Below, one piece after another: positions 16,675 through 24,985 of a stretch of DNA of 64,000 bases. Position 1 is the stretch's first letter, and each line of letters begins with the position of its first letter. The translations under genes were made by a program, and so were the position numbers. A model generated the notes under the pieces. It was not told the origin of the DNA. It worked only from the letters and a program-made list of their open reading frames with translations, and made no database searches. The DNA is taken from assembly GCA_026984795.1 (NCBI GenBank), contig JALSRK010000050.1:62001-126000 (forward strand). The letters run 5' to 3'. This DNA comes from Solibacteraceae bacterium (lineage in GTDB: Bacteria > Acidobacteriota > Terriglobia > Bryobacterales > Bryobacteraceae).

Positions 16675-17577
16675 TCAATGGCCCATCGTCTTCCTCACGT
16701 AGTCGCGGCTGATCTTGAAGCTCTCGCGCAGCGGCCGCGTAGGACGGAAACCGGGCGAGTGCGCCAGCTCGATGGCGAGGTCGCCCGAGAACTGAATCTC
16801 TTTCAAAGCGTCGCTGACGGCCCGGTAGTCGATGTCGCCTTCGCCCAGGGCCTCGGCCCAGGAGCCGTCGCTCTTCCGGTCCCGCAGATGGGCATAGACG
16901 ATGCGCTCGGCGTAGCGCCGGAGGAAGTCCGCCGGGTCTACCCCTGCGGCGGCGAGCCAGCCGATGTCCGGGCCGAGCTGCAGGTCGGGGATGCGCTGGA
17001 GAGTACCCCGCAGGTCGTATTCGTCGTCCCGAATCTCGTACGTGTGGTTGTGAAGCACCAGCCGGATGCCGTTCACCGAAGCCCGGTAACGGATCCGCCG
17101 CAAGATGTCGGCTTGGGCGTCGAGTTCGGCCTCGGTCTTCTTGCGCCCGGCGTCGCCCGCCGAGACGCCCACCAGCTCCGCTCCCAGGCGTCGCAGCTTG
17201 TCGAACAGCCGGTCGGCGTACTCGAAGATCTCCTCGTGGCGCGTGGCGTCCCACATCGGCGCGCTGTAAGAGGCCCCGATCACCGGCACGCCGTGCTTGT
17301 CCGAGAGCTCCAGGATCCGGTCGACGGCGCCCGGCGGCTCGAGCGTTGTGTGCATCACCTCCAGGAACTCGATGCCGGCATACGCCATGTCCGAGAAGAT
17401 CTGGCCGAGAATGCCACTGACGTCGTGCCTCGGCCGGTCTGCCGCGTAAACCCAGATGTGGGCCCCGACGCGCACCCGGCGGGGTTCGGGCTCGAGCGTC
17501 TGTGGCGGCGGCACGCACGCCGGCAGAGCCAACGCCGCGAGCGATTGTAAAAGCTTGCGGCGCGTGGGCTTCGCCAT
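16675..17577 (-). CDS. Tat-exported sugar phosphate isomerase/epimerase-like TIM-barrel protein (probable lipoprotein)
   Basis: A 300-residue member of the xylose-isomerase-like TIM-barrel superfamily. ATG 17577 gives a signal with twin arginines (PTRRKLLQSL) and a candidate lipobox (ALPAC), so it may be a Tat-exported lipoprotein. Core signals are HIWVYAAD, GIEFLEVMHTTL, RLVLHNHTYEI, GPDIGWLAAAGVDP and IVYAHLRDRK, the usual metal-binding strand ends of sugar isomerases, epimerases and related enzymes. It ends 27 bases from the convergent gene at 16285. Longer upstream readings overlap xerC and are rejected. Substrate unknown; export outside the cytoplasm argues for an unphosphorylated sugar. 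Confidence 0.82.
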   Translation of the reverse strand: MAKPTRRKLLQSLAALALPACVPPPQTLEPEPRRVRVGAHIWVYAADRPRHDVSGILGQIFSDMAYAGIEFLEVMHTTLEPPGAVDRILELSDKHGVPVIGASYSAPMWDATRHEEIFEYADRLFDKLRRLGAELVGVSAGDAGRKKTEAELDAQADILRRIRYRASVNGIRLVLHNHTYEIRDDEYDLRGTLQRIPDLQLGPDIGWLAAAGVDPADFLRRYAERIVYAHLRDRKSDGSWAEALGEGDIDYRAVSDALKEIQFSGDLAIELAHSPGFRPTRPLRESFKISRDYVRKTMGH

Positions 17578-17583
17578 ACCTGG

Positions 17584-17589
17584 ATTGTG
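17584..17589 (-). promoter_or_regulatory. -10-like box 6 bases before the sugar isomerase start
   Basis: On the minus strand CACAAT is followed by six bases and the ATG at 17577. It fits the pattern of a start codon at the expected transcription start. No -35 box recognised. Confidence 0.35.
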
Positions 17590-17627
17590 GGCCGTGGCGG
17601 GGCGGGGCGCAACCGCCCGACGGCTTC

Positions 17628-18524
17628 TCACGCCTTCGGGTGGGCCTTGTCGTAAATGGCCATCAGCTCGGTAAGGGAGACCTGCGTGTACTTTTGGGTG
17701 GTCGAAAGACGGGCGTGGCCGAGCAGCTCCTGGATGGCGCGCAGATCCGCCCCCTCGGCCAGCAGATGGGTGGCGAAGGCGTGGCGCAGGGTGTGGGGAT
17801 GAATGGATGGGTCGCCGCCGAGCAGCACGGCGTAGCGCTTGACGATGGCGCGGATGCTTCGGTCCGAGAGGCGCTTGCCGTGCTGGTTCAAAAAGACCGC
17901 CGTTTCGCCCGGCGCCGGGCGCCGCTTTGCCAGCCACTTCTCGAGAGCCTCGACGGCTTTTTGGGGTATCGGCACCTCCCGCTCTTTCTTGCCTTTCCCC
18001 CGCACGCGGATCCAGCGCCCGGCCACGTCGAGGTCTTCCATGTTCAGCCCGGCCAGCTCGCTCACGCGGAGGCCGCAGCCGTAAAGCATCTCGAGGATGG
18101 CGCGGTCGCGCTCGGGGTATTTCGTCTTGATCTCGCTCGCCGGCAACTGGTCCAGGATGCGGTTGGTTTGCTCGGCGCTGGGTACCCGGGGCAGCAGCTT
18201 GGGTGTCTTCGGCGTGCTCACCAGCTTGGCCCGGTTCACTTCGATGACGCCGTTGCGGACGAGGAACTGAAGGAACGACCGCACGGCCGCCATCTTGCGC
18301 CGGATGGTCACCGCCGCCAGCCTGCGGCGATAGAGGTCGCCGAGCCATTCGCGGATCGCCAGGGCGTCGATCGAGCCGGGGGCGGGCGGCTCGCCGCCGG
18401 GGGGCGTGAAGTACTCGAGGAACTGGCGCAGGTCGGCGCCGTAGTTGCGGACGGTGTGCTCGGAGGCGTTCTCACGCTTCAGCTCTTCGAGGAAGCGGTC
18501 GATCTGCTGCTCGAGTTCGCTCAT
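17628..18524 (-). CDS. xerC: Tyrosine recombinase XerC/XerD-type
   Basis: Site-specific recombinase that, in this family, resolves chromosome dimers at dif. The 298-residue product starts at ATG 18524. The N-terminal SAM-like core-binding domain (about 1-90) precedes the catalytic domain, which has Arg153 in GLRVSEL, His244 and Arg247 in HTLRHAF, His270 in LLGHARLSTT and the nucleophile Tyr279 in KYTQV. Length and sequence are those of the housekeeping Xer proteins, not of a phage integrase. It begins only 4 bases after trmFO ends, so the two are translationally coupled; the trmFO-xerC linkage is also known in Firmicutes, where hslVU follows. Here no hslVU follows. XerC versus XerD cannot be settled from one copy. 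Confidence 0.92.
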   Translation of the reverse strand: MSELEQQIDRFLEELKRENASEHTVRNYGADLRQFLEYFTPPGGEPPAPGSIDALAIREWLGDLYRRRLAAVTIRRKMAAVRSFLQFLVRNGVIEVNRAKLVSTPKTPKLLPRVPSAEQTNRILDQLPASEIKTKYPERDRAILEMLYGCGLRVSELAGLNMEDLDVAGRWIRVRGKGKKEREVPIPQKAVEALEKWLAKRRPAPGETAVFLNQHGKRLSDRSIRAIVKRYAVLLGGDPSIHPHTLRHAFATHLLAEGADLRAIQELLGHARLSTTQKYTQVSLTELMAIYDKAHPKA

Positions 18525-18528
18525 CGGC

Positions 18529-19911
18529 TCACCCGCGGGACGCCGGACTCCCGGCCGCCGCCCGGGCCTCCTGTTCCGCCAGCCACGCTTCCAGCGCCTC
18601 CAGCGCCCGCCGGCAGACCTCGGCGCGCCTGGCCTTCTTGTTGCGCCCGAGCCGCCGGCGCGTTTCATCATCCAGCGGCGGCAGCAGGTCGAAGGTGATG
18701 TTGGCCGGCTGATAGTGGGCCGGGTCCGCTCCGGAGATGTAGCGGCAGAGCGAGCCGAGAGCCGTCTCCCGGGGCGGGGCCTGCGGCTCCTCGCCTGCGG
18801 CCAGCAGGGCGGCGTTGCGCCCGGCCAGCAGGCCGGTGGCGATCGACTCGACGTAGCCCTCGATGCCGGCGATCTGCCCGGCGAAGAAGATCCGTGGCTC
18901 GCTGCGCAACTGGAGCGTCGGCTCGAGCAGCGCCGGGGCGTTGATGTAGGTGTTGCGGTGGATCTGCCCGTAGCGCAGGAACTCGGCGTTCTCGAGCCCT
19001 GGAATCATCCGGAAGATGCGCTTCTGTTCCCCGTACTTCAGGTAGTTCTGGAAGCCGACCATGTTGTAGCTGTCGGCCCGCAGGTTCTCCTGGCGGAGCT
19101 GCACGGCGGCGTAGGGGCGCTTGCCGGTGCGCGGGTCGATCAGGCCCACGGGCTTCATCGGGCCGTAGCGCAGGGTGTCGCGCCCGCGCCGGGCCAGCTC
19201 TTCGATGGGCAAGCAGGCCTCGAAGTAGGGGATGTCGTCGGGGATGTGGGGCGAGTGGGCCTGGGCCTCGAGCAGCGCATCGACGAAGCGCTCGTATTCT
19301 TCTTGATTCAGCGGGCAGTTCAGGTAGTCGCCGGTGCCGTCGAGCGACTTGCCGTAGCGGGACGCCCGGAAGACCACCGACATGTCGATCGTCTCGGCAT
19401 CGACGATCGGGCTGATGCTGTCGTAGAAGTAGAGCCGCCCGGAGCCGGTGAGCCGGGCGATCTCGGCCGCCAGGGCGTCGCTGGTGAGCGGGCCGGTGGC
19501 GATGACGACGATGCCGTCAGCCGGCAGCCGCGTTACTTCCTCCCGCCGCACGGTGATGCGTGGATACGCTTCGATGGCGCGGGAGACGGTCTCGGCGAAG
19601 ACTTCGCGGTCTACGGTGAGCGCCTGGCCACCGGGCACGCGCGCCTTGCCGGCCGCCTCGAGCAACAGGGAACCGAGGCGCCGGAGTTCCCGCTTCAGCA
19701 GCCACGGAGCGGTGTTCTCGGTCTCGGACTTGAGCGAGTTCGAGCAGACCAGCTCGGCCAGGCGGTCCGTCTGGTGGGCCGGCGTCGAGCGCACCGGGCG
19801 CATTTCGTAGAGATTGACGTCGAAGCCGGCCTGGGCGATCTGCCACGCCGCCTCGCAGCCCGCCAGCCCCCCTCCGATGACGTGGATCTTCGGCATCCGT
19901 TCGATTTCCAT
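18529..19911 (-). CDS. trmFO: Methylenetetrahydrofolate-tRNA-(uracil-5-)-methyltransferase TrmFO
   Basis: Folate- and FAD-dependent enzyme that makes 5-methyluridine at position 54 of tRNA. The product is 460 residues from ATG 19911; an ATG five codons later (19896) is an equally good start. The N-terminus has the FAD-binding motif VIGGGLAGCEAAW, then NLYEMRP and LVCSNSLKSE, the diagnostic TrmFO/Gid signature; later FAGQIAGIEGYVES and ATGLLAGRNA complete the flavin site. It lies between a sagB-like gene (11 bases upstream) and xerC (4 bases downstream) in an apparent three-gene operon. Confidence 0.95.
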   Translation of the reverse strand: MEIERMPKIHVIGGGLAGCEAAWQIAQAGFDVNLYEMRPVRSTPAHQTDRLAELVCSNSLKSETENTAPWLLKRELRRLGSLLLEAAGKARVPGGQALTVDREVFAETVSRAIEAYPRITVRREEVTRLPADGIVVIATGPLTSDALAAEIARLTGSGRLYFYDSISPIVDAETIDMSVVFRASRYGKSLDGTGDYLNCPLNQEEYERFVDALLEAQAHSPHIPDDIPYFEACLPIEELARRGRDTLRYGPMKPVGLIDPRTGKRPYAAVQLRQENLRADSYNMVGFQNYLKYGEQKRIFRMIPGLENAEFLRYGQIHRNTYINAPALLEPTLQLRSEPRIFFAGQIAGIEGYVESIATGLLAGRNAALLAAGEEPQAPPRETALGSLCRYISGADPAHYQPANITFDLLPPLDDETRRRLGRNKKARRAEVCRRALEALEAWLAEQEARAAAGSPASRG

Positions 19912-19922
19912 TGTACGGGGCC

Positions 19923-21551
19923 TCAGCGCTCCGGCCCCGCGCGCCGTTGGGCCAGATGGGCGTAGGCGGGAGCGGTCTCCAGGCGCCGGTCCTCCAGCGG
20001 GCCGCCCACGGTGAAGTGGTAGAGGCTCTGCCAGGAGCGGTCGCGGATGCCCAGGGTGGCGTGCATGGCGTCGTCGAAGAAGCAGCCGATCCCGGTGCCG
20101 CGGAGACCGGCCGCCTCGGCTTCCAGATAGAGGACCTGCCCGATCACGCCCGTCTCCCAGAACAGCCGCGGATAGATGGCCGGGCCGCCGCGGCGCAGCG
20201 TCTCCTCGAACCGGGCCAGCATCCCGAGTGAGAAGACCCCGTCGGAGGCGATCTCCTGGTGACAACTGATGGTGCGGGCGGCCTGCCGGGTGTCGGCCGG
20301 CAGGAGCAGGTACAGCGGCAGCTCCGGAGGGCAGCCGTCGGGCCTGTGCCAAAGAAAGTCCGGGCGCAAAGCGCGCCGCAGTGCGTCTTCGTGGGCCGGC
20401 TCGCGCACCAGAACGTAAAGTCCGGCGTCGAGATCTGCGACGCGGTGGACGAACAAGGCCAGCGAAACCGCCGGAGGCCAGGGCAGGACGCCGTAGGGGA
20501 CCGGCTGGGGCATGAGCCGCACCAGTAGGCGGTAGAAGGCCTCGCGCGGCATCTGCGTCTCGCCGTCCATGGCGACGGCGCTGCGGCGCCGCCGGATGAT
20601 TTCGTGGGCCGGAAGGCCGCGGTCGTCGAGAGGCGGCAGGTCTGGGAACCGCCGGCCGGGCGGGTGCTGGAGGCCGGGGCTGGCGGTGGCGGCCGCTACT
20701 TCGTCGATCACCGGCCAGAGGCGGTGCTCGGGGCTCAGGCGGTTAGGGGATCCGAGCCATTCCGAGCCTTCGAGAGAATCGAGTCCTTCGCTGGTGAAGC
20801 CGCCGGCGGCGCCCTCGGGCGTGAGCAACAACAGGCAATCCGGGTGCTCGGTCTCGGGGCCCTCCTGGGTGTGGACGCCGAGCAAACGGGCAATAGTCTC
20901 AGCCGGAACCGAATCGACGAGTTGCGCGCGCCAGCCCAGGCAAGCCGCCGAGAGGGCCACCGCGGCGATGGCGTGGCCGCAGTCGTGCTGGCAATAGCGC
21001 CAGGCGCGCTCGCCGTACTTCCAGGCCTCGCGCCAGTGGATGGAGGTAAACCCCACCAGGGCGCAGCCGGGGGCCAGGCCGGGGACCGCCGCCAGTCTCC
21101 GGCGCAGCTCCAGGCCATGTTCGTGCGGCGCGTAGTGATATACGGCCGGCTCCTCGCACAGCCCCTCGGCCGGGCCGCAGACCAGGTAAGCCTCGGTAGG
21201 GTGGAGGTTGCCGCTCGAGGGGTTCACCCGCAGCGACCAGCGCGCCTGGATTCGGCCGTCCAGCCCCCGCACCTGCTTCCAGGCTGACAGCGCCAGGCTG
21301 AAGAAGAACAGTTCACTGATGGAATCCCCATCCAGCGGGCGCGGCTCTGGCAGGCGGAGGTAGAGGGAATCGCAGGTAGGCTCACGGCGAAGCTCGGGCA
21401 ACGGCAACTCCACCAGCGGCGCTCCCTCATAGCGGCGGAACGGGTCCGGCTGGTTCGCCCAGTCGAGGTAGCCGGGGGAACGGGCGTAGCGGTCCAGGTG
21501 GTGTTTCGTCTGCTCGTGGTAGCGGAAGACGGTGTCGAGGGGCTCGGGCAT
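19923..21551 (-). CDS. SagB/ThcOx-family nitroreductase-like dehydrogenase
   Basis: A 542-residue flavoprotein of the nitroreductase superfamily, related to SagB and ThcOx, the FMN enzymes that oxidise azolines to azoles in ribosomal peptides. Two nitroreductase-like modules are visible: one with SISELFFFSLALSAW and NPSSGNLHPTEAYLVCG (about 75-250), the other from about 310 with EIIRRRRSAVAMDG and GAGLRGTGIGCFFDD near the C-terminus. No YcaO cyclodehydratase, precursor peptide or E1-like gene is nearby, so azole biosynthesis is not supported here; many such orphan proteins exist with unknown substrate. It appears to lead the operon sagB-like/trmFO/xerC, with an 11-base gap to trmFO. Confidence 0.82.
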   Translation of the reverse strand: MPEPLDTVFRYHEQTKHHLDRYARSPGYLDWANQPDPFRRYEGAPLVELPLPELRREPTCDSLYLRLPEPRPLDGDSISELFFFSLALSAWKQVRGLDGRIQARWSLRVNPSSGNLHPTEAYLVCGPAEGLCEEPAVYHYAPHEHGLELRRRLAAVPGLAPGCALVGFTSIHWREAWKYGERAWRYCQHDCGHAIAAVALSAACLGWRAQLVDSVPAETIARLLGVHTQEGPETEHPDCLLLLTPEGAAGGFTSEGLDSLEGSEWLGSPNRLSPEHRLWPVIDEVAAATASPGLQHPPGRRFPDLPPLDDRGLPAHEIIRRRRSAVAMDGETQMPREAFYRLLVRLMPQPVPYGVLPWPPAVSLALFVHRVADLDAGLYVLVREPAHEDALRRALRPDFLWHRPDGCPPELPLYLLLPADTRQAARTISCHQEIASDGVFSLGMLARFEETLRRGGPAIYPRLFWETGVIGQVLYLEAEAAGLRGTGIGCFFDDAMHATLGIRDRSWQSLYHFTVGGPLEDRRLETAPAYAHLAQRRAGPER

Positions 21552-21689
21552 ATCGAACGGGGCGCCGTTACCTGATGATAGCGGGCGCCGGACCGGCGCG
21601 GGGCTGGGCGGCCGTCTCGGAGGGAATCGCCCCCGTCTTCAGGCGTTCGCCCGAGCGATTTTCGCCGGGAATCTCCGTAGCGTGGGAGT

Positions 21690-22937
21690 ATGGGGACTCT
21701 CGCGGCGCTGCTCGGCATCGCTCTGTCCGCTCATATCGTCTCGATCGATGACTACCCCTTGCGCCGGGGCTGCGCGCCGGACGAGCCGGTGGTGGCGCAC
21801 TTGAAGCGGGGCGATCCGGTAGAGATCCGCTTCCGGCTGGCGGGCTCCGGGGGCGGCTGCTACAAGGTCCGGGTCCAGTCCGGCGAGCAGGTGCTGGAGG
21901 GCTACGTCTCGGCCGACGCATTGAGCGACGTCGAAGCGTTCGACGAGGCCCGGCGGGCCGCGCCGCTGACCAGCGCCCCGGCGATCATCCGGGCCGAGGG
22001 AAGCGGGGTGGTTCAATCGGCGGCGGCCGGCGGCGCTCAGGACCTCGGGGCCCGGGCGGCGCAGTTGATCCAGGCGAACCGGCCGCGGGAGGCGCTGGAG
22101 CTGCTCGAGCGCGCCGTTCGGTCGTCGCCGCAGGACTCGGGGTTGCTTTCACTCGCCGGCTACGCCGCCTACCGCGCCGACCACCCCCGCCTGGCGGTGG
22201 ACTACTGGGAGAAGGCCCTCGCCCTGCGTCCGAGCGCCGCGGTGCGCCGGATGTACGAGGCCGCCAAGAGGGAGCTCGAAGAGGATCGCAGCGGCCAGAA
22301 GCTGGTCGGGACGCGGTTCGCCCTTCGCTATAACTCCCGCCGGATGAAGCCGGAGACGGCGCGGAGAATCGTGGCCATGCTCGAGCAGGAATGGTCGCGG
22401 ATCGCCATGGAGCTCGGCTGCCGGACCGAAGAGCGCATCGTGGCCATCGTCCAGACGCCCGAGGAATATCGCCGCACGACCGACGCGGCGGAATGGAGCG
22501 CCGGCCAGTACAACGGGCGGATCCGGGTGGCGGCCTCGGACCAGACGCGGCTCGACGAGCGCACCCGGAAGATCTTCGCCCACGAGCTGGTGCACGCCTG
22601 CCTGGCGGGGCTGGGCGAGTTCCCCGTCTGGCTTCACGAGGGCCTGGCCCAGAAGCTCTCGGGTGAGCGCCTCGGCGCTTACGAGCGCGGGATGGTGCGG
22701 CGGATGGCCGCTCAGGGGCAGTTGCCTCGTTTGGAAAACCTCAGCCAGACCTGGGCGCGGATGAGTACGCTGCACGCCAAAGTGGCTTACTCGACGGCCT
22801 TGATGGCCATCGAGCTCTTCCTCGAGGAGCACCCGGCGCTGGGCGTGCGCAACCTCGTGCACAACCCGCATCTGGTAGTCCAGATGCAGAACGAACTCGA
22901 CCGCCGCCTGCAGGCCCTGCAAAGCGCGAAGCGCTAG
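21690..22937 (+). CDS. Exported HEXXH metallopeptidase-like protein with SH3-like and TPR segments
   Basis: A 415-residue protein with a weak N-terminal signal (MGTLAALLGIALSAH). An SH3-like segment (about 15-80, GGGCYKVRVQSGEQVLEGYVSA) is followed by a TPR pair (about 115-190, IQANRPREALELLERAV; YRADHPRLAVDYWEKAL). The C-terminal half is a peptidase MA-like domain with HELVH (His298, Glu299, His302) and a second glutamate in WLHEGLAQ (His316-Glu317), consistent with a gluzincin zinc site. Peptidase activity is inferred from these residues. It is convergent with the oxidoreductase gene at 22959; a 5-base-pair palindrome (AGCGC GAA GCGCT) spans the last codons. Confidence 0.78.
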   Translation: MGTLAALLGIALSAHIVSIDDYPLRRGCAPDEPVVAHLKRGDPVEIRFRLAGSGGGCYKVRVQSGEQVLEGYVSADALSDVEAFDEARRAAPLTSAPAIIRAEGSGVVQSAAAGGAQDLGARAAQLIQANRPREALELLERAVRSSPQDSGLLSLAGYAAYRADHPRLAVDYWEKALALRPSAAVRRMYEAAKRELEEDRSGQKLVGTRFALRYNSRRMKPETARRIVAMLEQEWSRIAMELGCRTEERIVAIVQTPEEYRRTTDAAEWSAGQYNGRIRVAASDQTRLDERTRKIFAHELVHACLAGLGEFPVWLHEGLAQKLSGERLGAYERGMVRRMAAQGQLPRLENLSQTWARMSTLHAKVAYSTALMAIELFLEEHPALGVRNLVHNPHLVVQMQNELDRRLQALQSAKR

Positions 22938-22958
22938 AAACCGCCGCCCGGGCGCTGC

Positions 22959-23963
22959 TCAGACCGGCTCCCACTTGCCGGAGCGGGCCGCCCGGAAGAC
23001 GGCTTCGATCACCGCCATATTCGCCCGCGAGTCCTCGAGGGGCACGGGAGCTTCGCGATCCTCCAATACGGCCTTGGAGAAGGCGTCCGCCTCGACCGTG
23101 TACTGGTCGCAGACGGGGAATTCCTCGGTGCGGATGGTGGCCCCGGTAAGGTCGCCTCCTCGGTCGATGAAGATGCGCGCCGGCCGGTCCTTTGGGGCGT
23201 TGAAGGGGATCTCGACTTCCAGCCGCGCCTTCGTGCCGAAGGCCTGCATGCGCTGGTAGGGTACGAGCTGGGTGGAGACGGTCCAGGTGCACTGCCCCGA
23301 GGGGTAGTCCAGGACGGCGGAAGTGAGCCGGTCCGTGCCGAATTCCGGATCGCGCTCGAGCACCGCCGCCACCCGCACGGGCTCTTCGCCGAAAAGGAAC
23401 CGCGAGAGGTGGATGGTGTAGCAGCCGATGTCGTAGAGGGCGCCGCCGCCCGCCTCGGGGATGTTGCGGATGTTCTTCGGGTCGCGGTTGTAGTAGCTGA
23501 AGAAGCCGGTGATTGCCCGGAGCTCGCCCAAGGCGCCCCGGCGCACCAGCTCCCGGGCCCGGACCCACTGCGGGTGCGTGCGCACCATGAACGCCTCGCC
23601 GATCTTCACCTTGTAGCGGTCGCGGGCGGCGATCATCTCATCGACTTCGGCCACGTTCAGGGCGATCGGCTTCTCGCAGAGCACGTGCTTGCCTGCGGCG
23701 GCGGCCCGGACGGTCCACTCCAGGTGCAAATGGTTCGGCAGCGGGTTATAGACGACGTCGATTTCCGGGTCGGCCAGCAGCTCTTCATAGGAGCCGTACG
23801 CCTTGGGTATGCCGAGCTTCTTGGCGGCCTTGCGCGCTTTGGCGGGATCGCGGGAGGCGATCGCCGCCAGCTCGGCGTACTGGCAGGCGGGGATGGCGGG
23901 CAGGAACTTGGTGAGCGCGAACTGCGCCGCTCCCAGGCAGCCCCAGCGGAGTTTCTCGGCCAT
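22959..23963 (-). CDS. Gfo/Idh/MocA family oxidoreductase (cytoplasmic)
   Basis: A 334-residue NAD(P)-dependent sugar or polyol dehydrogenase-like protein starting at ATG 23963, without an export signal, unlike the relative at 11.4 kb. The Rossmann start is LRWGCLGAAQFA, then VYNPLPNHLH and the catalytic-lysine motif CEKPIALN (EKP at 97-99). AGGGALYDIGCYTIHLSRFLFG carries the catalytic Asp/His region of the family. This set resembles the trans-1,2-dihydrobenzenediol/xylose dehydrogenase subgroup. It is divergent from mtnP with 158 bases between starts. Confidence 0.86.
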   Translation of the reverse strand: MAEKLRWGCLGAAQFALTKFLPAIPACQYAELAAIASRDPAKARKAAKKLGIPKAYGSYEELLADPEIDVVYNPLPNHLHLEWTVRAAAAGKHVLCEKPIALNVAEVDEMIAARDRYKVKIGEAFMVRTHPQWVRARELVRRGALGELRAITGFFSYYNRDPKNIRNIPEAGGGALYDIGCYTIHLSRFLFGEEPVRVAAVLERDPEFGTDRLTSAVLDYPSGQCTWTVSTQLVPYQRMQAFGTKARLEVEIPFNAPKDRPARIFIDRGGDLTGATIRTEEFPVCDQYTVEADAFSKAVLEDREAPVPLEDSRANMAVIEAVFRAARSGKWEPV

Positions 23964-24019
23964 GCAAGCAGAATCCCACGGCCGGACGGCGTTTCGCAAT
24001 GCCTGCACGCGGCCGTCCT

Positions 24020-24047
24020 GGACCCTTTGGAACGGAATGCTAGGATG
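24020..24047 (+). promoter_or_regulatory. Possible mtnP promoter
   Basis: TGGACC at 24020-24025, 16-base spacer, TAGGAT at 24042-24047, about 75 bases before the mtnP ATG. The -10 is good, the -35 matches four of six. Confidence 0.35.
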
Positions 24048-24121
24048 GTGGTTTCGGCGCGGCGGGGCGGCTGGGCTCGCCTGGCGCTCTTTCCCGGAAG
24101 ACCTGGAATCGAGGAGTGTGA

Positions 24122-24985
24122 ATGCAAGCGCAAATCGGTGTGATCGGCGGTAGCGGGCTGTATTCGATGCCCGGATTCGAGGCCCAGCGGGAGGTGACGA
24201 TCGAGACGCCCTGGGGTCCTCCCTCGGACGCCTACATCGTCGGCAAGCTGGCCGGCAAGGACGTCGCCTTCCTGGCGCGCCACGGCCGCGGCCACCGGCT
24301 GATGCCCTCGGAGCTGAACTTCCGGGCCAACATCTGGGGCATGAAGAAGCTGGGGGTGGAGCGCATCATCTCGCTGAGCGCCGTGGGCTCGCTCAAGGAA
24401 GAGCACCGGCCGCTCGACTTCGTCCTGCCGGACCAGTTCTTCGACCGCACCCGCGGCCGCGCCTCCACCTTTTTCGGCGAAGGGCTGGTGGCGCACATCA
24501 GCTTCGCCCATCCGGTCTGTCCCCAGTTGATGGAGGTGGTGGCCGAGGCCTGCCAGGCGAGCGGCGTAACGGCGAAGAAGGGCGGCACGTACCTGTGCAT
24601 GGAGGGTCCGGCGTTCTCCACCGTAGCCGAGTCGAACGTCTACCGGAGCTGGGGCATGGACGTGATCGGGATGACGAACCTGCAGGAGGCGAAGCTGGCC
24701 CGGGAAGCGGAGATCTGCTACGTTACCGTCGCCATGGTAACCGACTACGACTGCTGGCACCCGGACCACGACGCGGTCACCGTCAGCGAGATCGTGGCCA
24801 ATCTGCAGAAAAACGCCGAGAACGCTGCGAAAGTGGTGCGGGCGGCGGTGGAGGCGATGCCCGGGGAGCGCACCTGCAAGTGCGGCAGCGCCCTGGCCCA
24901 CGCCCTGATCACCGACAAGCGCGCCGTGCCCGAGGAGACCCGGAAGAAACTGGAGCTGCTCATTGGCAAGTACTTCACCGACTGA
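24122..24985 (+). CDS. mtnP: S-methyl-5'-thioadenosine phosphorylase
   Basis: Cleaves methylthioadenosine with phosphate to adenine and methylthioribose-1-phosphate, the first step of methionine salvage. The 287-residue protein has the nucleoside phosphorylase family 2 signature: GVIGGSGLY at the N-terminus, [20 protein letters not shown] (phosphate and ribose contacts), SAVGSL, and [25 protein letters not shown] around the base-binding site, then [19 protein letters not shown] precedes the ATG. The end overlaps the following gene by 23 bases. The family also contains purine nucleoside phosphorylases; the FSTVAES and DYDCW segments favour the MTA type. Confidence 0.9.
   Translation: MQAQIGVIGGSGLYSMPGFEAQREVTIETPWGPPSDAYIVGKLAGKDVAFLARHGRGHRLMPSELNFRANIWGMKKLGVERIISLSAVGSLKEEHRPLDFVLPDQFFDRTRGRASTFFGEGLVAHISFAHPVCPQLMEVVAEACQASGVTAKKGGTYLCMEGPAFSTVAESNVYRSWGMDVIGMTNLQEAKLAREAEICYVTVAMVTDYDCWHPDHDAVTVSEIVANLQKNAENAAKVVRAAVEAMPGERTCKCGSALAHALITDKRAVPEETRKKLELLIGKYFTD

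Noticed and set aside
17628-18524. Tyrosine recombinase as an integrase of a mobile element
   Set aside because: It is coupled to trmFO, has the size and motifs of housekeeping Xer proteins and no attachment-site repeats or phage genes are nearby.
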